Below, piece after piece: positions 15,773 to 24,759 of a DNA stretch of 64,000 bases (positions are counted from its first letter, which is position 1; every line of letters starts with the position of its first letter). The stretch comes from JBHICC01 sp046759385. GTDB lineage: Bacteria > Pseudomonadota > Gammaproteobacteria > Acidiferrobacterales > SPGG2. The position numbers and the translations under genes were made by a program. Under the pieces are notes generated by a model. The model was not told the origin of the DNA. It saw only the letters and a list, made by a program, of their open reading frames with translations, and ran no database searches. The stretch spans positions 14,514-78,513 of the forward strand of contig JBHICC010000004.1 in NCBI GenBank assembly GCA_046759385.1. Reading direction: 5' to 3'.

Positions 15773-16408
15773 CTACCTCACGTTGGCCTTCCGGCGTTTC
15801 ATCCGTCTCTTAAGATCCACGATCCACTTGACAACTTGCGGGTCGGGCCCGGTCGTTAATTTCTGATAGCGTTGGTAGTGCTGTAACGCCTTGCGGGAAT
15901 CTAGAAGGTAAAGATCATAAAGAATGCCAAGATTCAGATGGGCGTACGCATAAGAACGATCGAGCTCAAGCGCTCTAAGGTAGGCATCATGCGCTTCTTG
16001 AAAGCGGCCCCGTTCGCGCAAAACAATGCCCAGGTGGTTGTGGCTGTCTGGTCTGTTCGGATTGATTTCGATGGCCTTCCTGAATGTCTGCTCAGCCTCT
16101 CGATTTCTGCCATTACGGTGGTAGATGATGCCCAGATTCACGTGCGGCCCGGCCAGATCGTCGTAGGTTTGAGTCATTGCATGCAGTATTCGTTCCGCCT
16201 GCGTGTCGCGCTTGGCATTCATGGCGGCAAGCGCACGCTCGTACTCGCTGACAGCGAGCGAACTGATAGCCACCTTAGCCTGGTCAGCCGACCCAGCATG
16301 TCTCGCCGGGGCTTGTGGTTCACTCGAACGCGGGCTTGTTGCCGCACAGCCAGCGAGCGCGGTTACGCAAAAGACAATGGACAATGTCAAGCTGCTATTG
16401 AATCGCAT
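15773..16408 (-). CDS. TPR-repeat lipoprotein
   Basis: 211 aa from ATG 16408, which overlaps the upstream gene by 14 nt and gives a clean lipoprotein signal (FNSSLTLSIVFCVTALAGC). A longer start at 16441 would bury the signal. After a Ser/Pro-rich linker come three to four TPR units: NLGIIYHRNGRNREAEQTFR, SHNHLGIVLRERGRFQEAHD, HLNLGILYDLYLLDSRKALQ. It resembles PilW-like assembly lipoproteins in layout but sits in the ExbB-ExbD operon. It is likely an outer-membrane scaffold of that complex. Confidence 0.82.
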   Translation of the reverse strand: MRFNSSLTLSIVFCVTALAGCAATSPRSSEPQAPARHAGSADQAKVAISSLAVSEYERALAAMNAKRDTQAERILHAMTQTYDDLAGPHVNLGIIYHRNGRNREAEQTFRKAIEINPNRPDSHNHLGIVLRERGRFQEAHDAYLRALELDRSYAYAHLNLGILYDLYLLDSRKALQHYQRYQKLTTGPDPQVVKWIVDLKRRMKRRKANVR

Positions 16409-19217
16409 TACTAAGCCGTTCGCTCTTCTCAAACTTTGCATATTGCACTGGGCGCAGTTTTCTCAATTGCTCAAAGCTCTTTCTTACCCATTCATCATAG
16501 ACGTCGTCGGCGACCCGCTTGGCGTTAAGCTCGTGAATTTCGATCGCCTTTTCCTCGAAGGGGTATGCTTGCTCCTCAAGCAAAACGTCGTACTGTTCGA
16601 GTTCCTGAGTGGATAGTCCCTTTGGACGTTCGGACGCGATCAGGTCGCGGCTCAGGCTGTGGTAAATCTCGGCGATACGAAAAGTCGCCGCCGTCGTGTA
16701 TTCGGCCACACCGTAGTCAGTAGCACGACCGTACGCTTTGAGGGCCACTTGCATCTTCTTTTTTTTCGCCTTTAGGCTACTTGCGAGCGGAATAACCAAC
16801 CGCAGCTCGGCAAACTCCCGATACGCACGTTCGCCGAGTGAGAAAGCCGCTTTCGCTGCTAGGTAGCGTGTACGCTCTGTGTGTTGCTTGCGGTCAGTGT
16901 CTGCGGCGTCGACAATCTGCCTCAGCCAATAGTAGTACGTTGTACCCTGCCTACTCGTCAGATAGAGCTGCGCAAGCCGGTGGCGCGCCTCTATCCCCTG
17001 TTCGAAAGCGTCGGGAAACACCCGGATGTACCGTTTGTAGACGGCCACCGCGGACTTTCTGTGCGCACCCTTTTCATATAGTTCGGCCGCCTGCCACAGA
17101 GCTTCTCGTTTTACCTTTCTGTCTGATCGCTGAGCAGCGATGTGTTCAAACACCGCGGCCGCACGCCCCCACTGTTTGCCTTCTAGATAGGCCGCAGCCA
17201 GCTTCTCGGGGACATCACCTTGCAAAGGGTGATTAGGGAAACTCTTGCGAAAGCTCTCCAGTACGCTTACTGCACGACGCCAATCCTTCAACGCGATCAG
17301 GCCCGCGGCGGCGTCGTACTCAGCGGTGGGCGTGATCGATGACGTGGGCGCGATTTTCCTCACGCGCAGAAAATGGGACACCGCCACCTGCAGGTTGCCG
17401 GCAACACGCTCTTGTTCACCTTGCTTGTAAACGGAGGACGCTAATCGCTCTATCAGCTCGGTTCGTTTCACATCATCGTTCGGTGTCAAATGCAGCACCG
17501 CCTGATAGGCGTGCTCAGCCTCAGCATAGGCGCTCTGTTCAAACTGTGCGTGGGCAATCACGGTCCATGCAGTGCGGCGCAGCCCCATCGCGGGTAACGG
17601 CTTCATGATGACGACGCGCCGCGCCGCCTCGGTGGCTTGCTTTAACTCATTAAGTGCGAACAGGTCTTCAGCGGCTTTTGTTACGACGGCCGGAGCACGC
17701 TTATCGCGGGGGAAAGCATCCGCAAAACGCACGGCGCTCGCGAGCGAGCGACGCCGGTATTCCGCACGCTTGCGCCCACGGAGCTCTTGTTCGCGTTTTT
17801 TATGCGCGAGCAACGCCGCGTAGCCAGCTTCAGCGCCGTCCGCATGTGGCGCATATGTGTAAGCGGTTTTCTCATACTGAATCGCCGCTTCGCCATAGCG
17901 TTTGCCATCAAACAACGTCTCGGCGAGCAGAAAGTTCATCTTTGGCGCGTGTCTATCGTCGGGAAACGCTTGCACGAACTCGCCGTACCAGCGGGCTGCG
18001 AAGTGGTAGTCAGCCGCCTTGCGGCTGCGTTGCGCCTGGGCGTGAAAGTGGCGAGCCAGATCTTCGATGTTGCGCTTGAGATGAGGCGCAATCATTGCCT
18101 GCGTAGCTCTGTCTTGCGCCGTCCAGAACTTACTACCCACGCCGTAAGCGGTGATGAGTTTCTCCTTGGCGCTGAGCAGCAGCGTCGGGAAACGGCCCTG
18201 CTTATACGCGTCGATGATCTTCACTTGGAACAGCGGCGCGCGTTGCTCGCTCGCGTGCTCCCTGATGAACTCATCGAAAACGTTAGCCGCGTCCTGATAG
18301 CGTTCTTGCTTGATGTAAAGCTTTCCCAAATTGTCGTACACGTCCGCTTCGTACGGGCGCGCCCCCTTTTTCTTGAAATATCGGGTGATTGTTTTTTCAC
18401 CGCCTAGATAAGAAAAACTCAGGGTCGTGACCCTGTAAGTATCGTTTACAAGCTCCTGGTCGCCTCGACCAAGAGACCGAACTTCTTTCTGTGTGTCGCG
18501 GGATTCAACACGGGCAAGCTTACGATCGAGCAGCGTGGAAAATGAATCCAGCGCAGGTTCATAGCGCGATTGCTTAAATAGTGACCATCCATGTTTGTAC
18601 AACGCGCGTTCATAGAACAGAGAAGTATCACCGAACTTTATAACGGCCGAATACGCACGTTCCGAGGCGCGATACGATTCCTTGACAAACAGCAGTTCAC
18701 CTCGTCGGAACTGTACTTCGTCAATAAACTTCACATCTGGATATCGCTCGACCAGCCGATCCAACGTGCGAAGCGCGTGCCGGTAGTCCCCATTCTGCTC
18801 ATACGCACGCGCCAGTTGATAAAATACCTGATCGTTGCCGGGGTAGTTTGGATGCGTACGCAGGAGTTCAACATAGGTCTTAATGGCCTTCTGGTAGTCC
18901 GCGGGCTTCAGCTTGGCTTCACCTTTCCCGCCTTGTTCCAGCTGCTTTGCTTTGTCTAGGTATGCGGCCTCGGTTCGCTCCATTTCCAGGTCTGCGAGCC
19001 GGCGCATCGCCTCGGCCCGCAGCGGATCACTCTCTTCTTTCTTAAGAAAGTCACGATAGCTTTGGATCGCCTTGTTTCGACCACCCTGGCTCGGGGCTTG
19101 CTGCTGCACCTCGAAATTCCGATCCTCAATGTTCTTGATCGCATCCTCGGTCGGCGCGGATACGCATCCAGTGAGGATGAGACAGAGGATGAGCACGTTG
19201 TAACGTACGTTTGTCAT
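16395..19217 (-). CDS. Large TPR-repeat lipoprotein
   Basis: 940 aa. A lipobox (LILCLILTGC) near residue 18 is followed by many TPR and Sel1-like helical pairs over almost the whole length, for example QVFYQLARAYEQNGDYRHAL, LYKHGWSLFKQSRYEPALDS, NLGKLYIKQERYQDAANVFD and AEHAYQAVLHLTPNDDVKRT. Large TPR lipoproteins of this type occur beside ExbB-ExbD-AgmX genes and resemble in kind the Glt TPR proteins of Myxococcus. It overlaps the preceding gene by 4 nt and the next by 14 nt, so all are cotranslated. Predicted outer-membrane scaffold in the periplasm; no enzymatic motif. Confidence 0.83.
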   Translation of the reverse strand: MTNVRYNVLILCLILTGCVSAPTEDAIKNIEDRNFEVQQQAPSQGGRNKAIQSYRDFLKKEESDPLRAEAMRRLADLEMERTEAAYLDKAKQLEQGGKGEAKLKPADYQKAIKTYVELLRTHPNYPGNDQVFYQLARAYEQNGDYRHALRTLDRLVERYPDVKFIDEVQFRRGELLFVKESYRASERAYSAVIKFGDTSLFYERALYKHGWSLFKQSRYEPALDSFSTLLDRKLARVESRDTQKEVRSLGRGDQELVNDTYRVTTLSFSYLGGEKTITRYFKKKGARPYEADVYDNLGKLYIKQERYQDAANVFDEFIREHASEQRAPLFQVKIIDAYKQGRFPTLLLSAKEKLITAYGVGSKFWTAQDRATQAMIAPHLKRNIEDLARHFHAQAQRSRKAADYHFAARWYGEFVQAFPDDRHAPKMNFLLAETLFDGKRYGEAAIQYEKTAYTYAPHADGAEAGYAALLAHKKREQELRGRKRAEYRRRSLASAVRFADAFPRDKRAPAVVTKAAEDLFALNELKQATEAARRVVIMKPLPAMGLRRTAWTVIAHAQFEQSAYAEAEHAYQAVLHLTPNDDVKRTELIERLASSVYKQGEQERVAGNLQVAVSHFLRVRKIAPTSSITPTAEYDAAAGLIALKDWRRAVSVLESFRKSFPNHPLQGDVPEKLAAAYLEGKQWGRAAAVFEHIAAQRSDRKVKREALWQAAELYEKGAHRKSAVAVYKRYIRVFPDAFEQGIEARHRLAQLYLTSRQGTTYYYWLRQIVDAADTDRKQHTERTRYLAAKAAFSLGERAYREFAELRLVIPLASSLKAKKKKMQVALKAYGRATDYGVAEYTTAATFRIAEIYHSLSRDLIASERPKGLSTQELEQYDVLLEEQAYPFEEKAIEIHELNAKRVADDVYDEWVRKSFEQLRKLRPVQYAKFEKSERLSNAIQ

Positions 19218-21376
19218 CGTGTTTGCTCGGCGTGCCCAGCTGATCGGTCATAGACTTGGGCGATGCCAAACCGCGCTTGCGTAACATAGGCACGAAGCCG
19301 GCTCTGTTGCCGCTCGAGTTCCTGCGCTGCCTGTTGCTGGAGATATTGCTCGTGGATACGAACGAGCGCACCGACCTTGGTTTGCAGCTGAGCGATACGC
19401 ACGCGTAGCGGGGCAATACGTGCCTCGAGGTCTTCGTTTTGTGTGTCGGTGATCGCCGCTGATTTCGTCGCTAGATGCGGTTGTGATATTTCATCACTTG
19501 ACTGGATGTTGGCAGTCGTGGTTTGCCAGAGACTGGGCTCGTAGTCGCTACTGAATTGCCAGTATGCGGCGTCGTTGAGTCGTCCGCACGCGTTGTTATC
19601 TGCCGTAACATTTTCCACTGTCGCTTCTTGTGCGATCTTCTGTTTGACTGACGCTAATGAACGCGCTAGTTCTGGTGTCGCCGTTACGGCTGTAGACCAG
19701 CAGCCCAGATTCTTGGAAAGCGACAGAAGGTCGCGGTAGTTTTTTAATGTCGCTTGAAAAGCGTGGCTGGCGAACACATGGATGAGGTAACGGTTTTCCG
19801 ACGTGTCTGAGAACAACTCCTCCGGAACGACCCATAGCTGTTGGCTTATATCTCTGTCCGCAACGACACCCACCACCAGCTTGCCTGATCGCAGCGTTTC
19901 AATCGCGTGTCCCAATCGCTCAATCTCGGCGTTGTAAACGGTGATAGCGTTCTCGTACTGCTCGATCGCCTGTTGGTAAGCCTCGAGGTTGCTCAGCGCA
20001 TAGGGCACCGCTAGCAGAGACTCCTGCACGGCGACATCGATGTCACCTCGGTTCCGTAACTCCATCCAAGGTGCGAGTGACTGCTTATGTTTGCCTCTTG
20101 CCGACAGTGCCCATCCCAGTCCTAGCAGCGCTTTGTTGGAGAACGGCCCGCTTAGACGCACCTCTCTGAAATAGGACTTCGCTTTCTGGGGATCAGGCAC
20201 ACCTAAGAAGGCGAAGCCGAGCGCGAGATTCGCTTTATCTCTCAGGGCCTTCATCTCGCTATCCTTGGCCCGCATCCGCGCGATCTTCTCGAGTAACGCG
20301 ACACCTTCCTGAATACGACCGATCTGAATAAGGCCCACCCCCATGTTATAGCGGGCATAAGTGACCCATTCCGATTTGCCGGTGAGCTGACTGAGCACAG
20401 CGACCCCTTCGCCATACCGGTTGCGCTTCATTAATACCAGCGCAAGCAGAATACGTTGCTCGGCTTGTAGCGCCGGAGACAGCGGCTGGCGCATACGCAG
20501 AAGCGTTTGTTGCGCTTCTTTGAGATATCCCCGTTGGTACCAGCTCTTTGCTAAAGAGAAACGCACCCTTGCCTCAACATCCGGCGGCACCCCTTGCTTC
20601 AAGAGTCGGGCAAACAACCGGCTGGACTCGCGATGAAGCCCGTAAGCCCGATACAGGTCAGCCAACAGCAACGCGGCCTCATATTCGTGGCGCGTTACCC
20701 TGCGCATCGTTTGCGCCGACATGAGCTTAGTGACAGCGGCGAAATATCTCTTCTGGTATGCCTCGAACAAGACCTCACCGAAGTGAGGGTCCTGAACGTG
20801 CCGCACCGAGCGGTCACGAGGAAGTATCGGTAGATGGAGCTCGGGTTGACGCATGCCAAGCGGCTTAACGATGGCCATCTCGACGCGTTTGGGACCAGCG
20901 CGCTTGTTTACGATCATCGATGCGCTCTGCCCATATGGACGACCTTTTGCGGTTCTGCCTTTCAGGGACACAGCGAGGTCGTGCTCACCTTCACTAAGAT
21001 TGCCGGTGTAGAGCCGATGCACGCCGCCGCGAAGGAGCGCTTTGGCCTCCACTTCCGAATAGCGATGGCGCGCGATCAGTTGGTCATTGATTCTGAGCTC
21101 GGCCGCGTCCAGTAACACCGGGCTGTTGCCATCGATTGACAGCGACACGGTGATGCGCGTTTCGGTAGGATACGTAAGCGCTTCGCTGAGGATTAGCAGG
21201 TCCCGGTTGACCCGCAGGACTTCCTTTTTCAACAGCTGGGTGGTGCCGTCGAGGCTGCGGAAATTGAGCTTCGGCGACAAGGTGTAGGCATCACCAGCCA
21301 AGGTCAGGCAGGCTGCCGCTACCCAGGCTGACCATAGGCGTGCGCTGCCCGCCTTTCTCGTGCGACTCTTGGACAT
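19214..21376 (-). CDS. Exported TPR-repeat protein, first gene of the motor operon
   Basis: 720 aa from ATG 21376, which begins a signal peptide (MSKSRTRKAGSARLWSAWVA, cleaved near LTLAGDA); the open frame continues upstream to 21571 but reads as non-signal sequence. The N-terminal part (about 50-160) looks like a beta-rich domain (TRITVSLSIDGNSPVLLDAA, GNLSEGEHDLAVSLKG). TPR units fill about 200-480 (ALLLADLYRAYGLHRESSRL, ARYNMGVGLIQIGRIQEGVA). A Gln-rich coiled coil closes the protein (VRIAQLQTKVGALVRIHEQY). No catalytic motif is seen. Confidence 0.78.
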   Translation of the reverse strand: MSKSRTRKAGSARLWSAWVAAACLTLAGDAYTLSPKLNFRSLDGTTQLLKKEVLRVNRDLLILSEALTYPTETRITVSLSIDGNSPVLLDAAELRINDQLIARHRYSEVEAKALLRGGVHRLYTGNLSEGEHDLAVSLKGRTAKGRPYGQSASMIVNKRAGPKRVEMAIVKPLGMRQPELHLPILPRDRSVRHVQDPHFGEVLFEAYQKRYFAAVTKLMSAQTMRRVTRHEYEAALLLADLYRAYGLHRESSRLFARLLKQGVPPDVEARVRFSLAKSWYQRGYLKEAQQTLLRMRQPLSPALQAEQRILLALVLMKRNRYGEGVAVLSQLTGKSEWVTYARYNMGVGLIQIGRIQEGVALLEKIARMRAKDSEMKALRDKANLALGFAFLGVPDPQKAKSYFREVRLSGPFSNKALLGLGWALSARGKHKQSLAPWMELRNRGDIDVAVQESLLAVPYALSNLEAYQQAIEQYENAITVYNAEIERLGHAIETLRSGKLVVGVVADRDISQQLWVVPEELFSDTSENRYLIHVFASHAFQATLKNYRDLLSLSKNLGCWSTAVTATPELARSLASVKQKIAQEATVENVTADNNACGRLNDAAYWQFSSDYEPSLWQTTTANIQSSDEISQPHLATKSAAITDTQNEDLEARIAPLRVRIAQLQTKVGALVRIHEQYLQQQAAQELERQQSRLRAYVTQARFGIAQVYDRSAGHAEQTR

Positions 21377-21603
21377 CCAGTATTTCAGTGCTTTCGCTGC
21401 TCTTGGGCTATGGGCAAGCAATGTGCCACCCGACGGTAGGACCGGACCGAACTGATCCTCAGGGGCCCTCAGGCGAGTATAGTCAGGGGGAGACGAAGCG
21501 GCCGGGGACTGGTGCAGCGCAAAAACCGGGTACCCGCGTGATCCCATGGCAGCCGAGCCGCGGATGTTCAACGCGGCGGAGTCGGGTCTGGGACTGGCAG
21601 GCG

Positions 21604-23238
21604 CTAGTCGTTCAGCGCACGTGCTTGTTCACGCAGCACAGTCTTTTGGATCTTGCCGGTCGAGGTCTTGGGGAGCTCACAGAATATCACTTTCCTGGGG
21701 ACCTTGAAGTGTGCCATGTTGTCGCGGCAGAAGTTGATAATCTCCGCGTCACTAACATCATTGGCACCCGCCTTAAGCGTGATGAACGCGCAGACTGCCT
21801 CGCCCCATTTCTCGTCCGGGCGTGCGACCACGGCCGCTTCCATCACCGCCGGATGTTTGTACAACGTCTCTTCTATCTCAAGGCTCGAGATGTTCTCACC
21901 GCCAGAGATGATGATGTCCTTGGCGCGATCCTTGATCTCGATATAACCATCGGGATGGACGACTCCGAGATCACCGGTCCGAAGCCAACCGCCTGACAGG
22001 GCGTCGTCCGTTGCTTGCGGATTCTTGAGATAGCCCTTCATCACCGTATTCCCTCGCAGCCACAACTCGCCAACGGTTTCGCCATCCGCCGGCACATCGA
22101 CGTGGCTTTCACGATCGATCACGCGGAGGTCATCGAGCGTCGGGTAGCGCACGCCCTGGCGTGCGATCATTGCTGTCTGCTGTGACTTATCGAGAGCGTC
22201 CCAATCCTGTTGCCACGCACAGAGCATCGCCGGTCCGAAGCTCTCGGTAAGGCCGTAGAGATGAATAACGTGGAAGCCCATTGCTTCCATTTGGCTGATT
22301 ACCGTGCTCGGTGGCGCCGCCCCGCCGGTTGCGACCTCAACGGTTTGGGGGAATCGACGCTTTGTTTTCTCAGGCGCATTGATCAAGGTGTTGAGCACAA
22401 TCGGCGCGCCACACATGTGCGTGACTCTGTTCATCACGATTGACTCGAACACCAACGCAGGATCGACCTTACGCAGACACACGTGGGTCCCGCCGACGGC
22501 TGTAACTGCCCAGGTGTAAGTCCAGCCGTTACAGTGAAACATGGGAAGGGTCCAAAGATAGACCGAATCAGGGTGCAACCCGATGGCCATACTGTTCCCG
22601 AGCGCGTTCAAGTAGGCCCCGCGGTGGTGGTAGACCACACCCTTTGGGTTACCCGTTGTGCCGGACGTATAGTTGAGCGTAATTGCCTGCCATTCATCTT
22701 GCGGGCCTGACCATACGTAATCAGGATCTCCCTCATCGAGGAAAGTCTCGTATTCCTGCTGCCCGATGGCCGTGCCCCCCTCACCGAGGGGGTCGTCGAT
22801 GTCTATAACAACGGGGCAATCGGGTAGCTGTTCTAGTGCTTTGCTGATGACACCGCTGAACTGCCGATCTGCAATCAGCAACTTGGCTTCGCCGTGCTGA
22901 AGGATGAAGGCAATGGTGTTTGCATCCAGTCGGATGTTAAGCGCATTCAGCACCGCGCCACACATGGGTACACCATAATGAGCTTCGAGCAATGCCGGCA
23001 CATTGGGTGCCATCACCGATACGGTATCGCCAGGCGCAATGCCACGACTGACCAACGCTGAGGCCAAGCGCCGGCAGCGGGTGTAAAAAGTGGCATAGTC
23101 GAAACGCGTATCGCCGTGAATAATCGCCGTCTTGTTGGGGTACACAGCTGCCGAGCGCGCAAGGAAGGAAATGGGAGTAAGCGGCCTGAAGTTAGCCGCG
23201 GTCTTGTCGAGGTGTTGGTCGTACTTATTCATCATCAT
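21604..23238 (-). CDS. Medium/long-chain acyl-CoA synthetase (LvaE-like position)
   Basis: 544 aa from ATG 23238, with GGAA 9 nt upstream. ANL-superfamily motifs are complete: YTSGTTGNPKGVVYHHRGAY (phosphate loop), YGLTESFGP, GWLRTGDLGVVHPDGYIEIK with DRAKDIIISGGENIS, and a C-terminal lysine in TSTGKIQKT. The sequence belongs to the AlkK/FadK-like group that activates medium-chain or substituted acids with ATP and CoA. It ends the operon whose other members match LvaA-D by type, so I infer that it activates a hydroxy- or keto-acid for that pathway. It is 84 nt from the DUF6285 gene. Confidence 0.88.
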   Translation of the reverse strand: MMMNKYDQHLDKTAANFRPLTPISFLARSAAVYPNKTAIIHGDTRFDYATFYTRCRRLASALVSRGIAPGDTVSVMAPNVPALLEAHYGVPMCGAVLNALNIRLDANTIAFILQHGEAKLLIADRQFSGVISKALEQLPDCPVVIDIDDPLGEGGTAIGQQEYETFLDEGDPDYVWSGPQDEWQAITLNYTSGTTGNPKGVVYHHRGAYLNALGNSMAIGLHPDSVYLWTLPMFHCNGWTYTWAVTAVGGTHVCLRKVDPALVFESIVMNRVTHMCGAPIVLNTLINAPEKTKRRFPQTVEVATGGAAPPSTVISQMEAMGFHVIHLYGLTESFGPAMLCAWQQDWDALDKSQQTAMIARQGVRYPTLDDLRVIDRESHVDVPADGETVGELWLRGNTVMKGYLKNPQATDDALSGGWLRTGDLGVVHPDGYIEIKDRAKDIIISGGENISSLEIEETLYKHPAVMEAAVVARPDEKWGEAVCAFITLKAGANDVSDAEIINFCRDNMAHFKVPRKVIFCELPKTSTGKIQKTVLREQARALND

Positions 23239-23321
23239 TGAACGCATTCCAACTTTGCAGCACACGCTGAGCTGCTTTCCTTCTGCGTACGTCCGTAACG
23301 CATTAAGGGCCGTTCTTGAAA

Positions 23322-23723
23322 TTACTCATCGCTAAGCCCGGCGCCCTTGAGGTACTTCGGGTTGCTTATGCGTAATCTTGCTTGCACATGCGCGAAAAGC
23401 ATTTCACGTAACCGCTCACCGGTCTTGCCATCGAATCGGCCAGCGCGAATATCGCGCGCCAGTCGTGCCTCGAGCGCGGCGAGCTGTCTCGCCGTTGTCT
23501 TGTTGGTGCCAACACAGCTAGCGCCATAGAGCTCAGTGAACATCTGCAGCTCCAGCTCGGCAACGGCTTTACCGTCCTTCGCTTCGCGCGCCGCGATGCC
23601 GATCGCGTTGGCCACCATCAAGGCTGAATACCTGCACTCGTCTGTGATCTCAGGGAGCAACTCCTTTAGCAACGTCTCGCGCGCCACCACAAGCAGTTCT
23701 GCTCCAACTGGCCGGTCAGGCAC
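23322..23723 (-). CDS. DUF6285 protein, probable partner of the APH-like kinase
   Basis: 133 aa from GTG 23723, with GGGAG 7 nt upstream; it overlaps the kinase end by 8 nt, whereas the longer ATG at 23750 would overlap by 35. RPVGAELLVVARETLLKELL and RYSALMVANAIGIAAREAKD mark the DUF6285 family, a small helical protein almost always next to APH-like kinases and ACADs. By position it corresponds to LvaB of the Pseudomonas putida levulinate pathway, reported to be required for LvaA kinase activity. That correspondence is inference from gene order and size. Confidence 0.75.
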   Translation of the reverse strand: MPDRPVGAELLVVARETLLKELLPEITDECRYSALMVANAIGIAAREAKDGKAVAELELQMFTELYGASCVGTNKTTARQLAALEARLARDIRAGRFDGKTGERLREMLFAHVQARLRISNPKYLKGAGLSDE

Positions 23724-24759
23724 GCGCCGGCTCCCGTTTCTCGAGTTCATGGATCTGCAGAAACATGTCGAGTTCCATCTCTGGCACCATGCGACCGGTC
23801 AGCGCGAGCTCGAGCGACGTCTGTTCACCCGAAAGATGGCGCTCGGCTTGCTGAAGGGCGATAATCGCCCAGCGTACCGCCGCCATCGCTTCCCAGTAGC
23901 CCACACGCTCATAATCGACAGGACGACCCGATATATGCTCATAGCCACGATAGAAGGCCGTGCGACTGCCGAGGCCGCCCGCTTCCCGGTCCCAAGCACC
24001 GAATCGCCAACAACGCGCGCAGAACCATCCAAGGTCTTCGTACGGATCACTCCACGATGCGAATTCCCAATCGACGATACCCGTGAGCGCGCGGCCGTCC
24101 ACCATATAGTTACCGGTTCGGTAATCGCTGTGACACAGCGCCACGTTGCCTGCGGCGGGTGCACATTGCTCGAGCCATCGCAATCCCCATTCCAATGCAG
24201 GCTCTGCGCCAGGCAGCGCGTCGAGCGCGCGCCGATAAAGCGCGATCCGCGCGAATGTCGGCGAAGGTTCGGGCACCGGCAAGAAGTCCAACCGATCCAC
24301 GGGTGGCCGGACACGATGTAGGCGAGCCAGCTCTTCGCCCAACTGCTCGACCAAGGTCTCGCGTTGTGCCTCAGGCATGGCGCTCCGCACCAGCGGTCTG
24401 CCCGAGGCTGACCCCCGAAGTCGTCGCATAATGAAAAATGGGCGGCCAAGCACCGCCTCGTTCTCGCATAACCACAGCGGTTCAGGCACAGCGACGCCGG
24501 CCGCAAACGCGGTCTGCAGCACAGCGAACTCCTGTGGGCGAGACAAGCTGATTGAGACGCACGACGGTGAATCGGTGCGCAGTACCAAGGATTGCTGACC
24601 GGTCAACTCACCGCCGGTAACGTCGATTTCGAGTCCGTAGTTTTCCTGAACGGCGCCCCCACCGAGACGTTCCAGCCTCGCGACACGTGCCTCGGTCGCG
24701 CCGGCGGCCTGTGCAATAAACTCAGCTATTGCTCCATGTTGATGCTCGCTTAGTCCCAC
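23716..24759 (-). CDS. APH-like phosphotransferase (LvaA / ACAD10-11 kinase type)
   Basis: 347 aa from GTG 24759, overlapping the ACAD end by 10 nt. Kinase motifs: the catalytic loop NVALCHSDYRTGNYMV (Asp as base, Asn as Mg ligand) and the metal-binding IVDWEFASWSDPYEDLGWFC. The N-terminal lobe has RLGGGAVQENYGLEI. This subgroup does not make antibiotic resistance; its characterised members phosphorylate 4-hydroxyacyl-CoA (LvaA, and the kinase domains of mammalian ACAD10/11). The adjacent unusual acyl-CoA dehydrogenase supports this role. Resistance activity is very unlikely in this context. Confidence 0.87.
   Translation of the reverse strand: MGLSEHQHGAIAEFIAQAAGATEARVARLERLGGGAVQENYGLEIDVTGGELTGQQSLVLRTDSPSCVSISLSRPQEFAVLQTAFAAGVAVPEPLWLCENEAVLGRPFFIMRRLRGSASGRPLVRSAMPEAQRETLVEQLGEELARLHRVRPPVDRLDFLPVPEPSPTFARIALYRRALDALPGAEPALEWGLRWLEQCAPAAGNVALCHSDYRTGNYMVDGRALTGIVDWEFASWSDPYEDLGWFCARCWRFGAWDREAGGLGSRTAFYRGYEHISGRPVDYERVGYWEAMAAVRWAIIALQQAERHLSGEQTSLELALTGRMVPEMELDMFLQIHELEKREPARA

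Noticed and set aside
23716..24759. Aminoglycoside resistance determinant
   Set aside because: The phosphotransferase fold alone is not evidence; context with DUF6285, ACAD and SDR indicates an acyl-CoA kinase.
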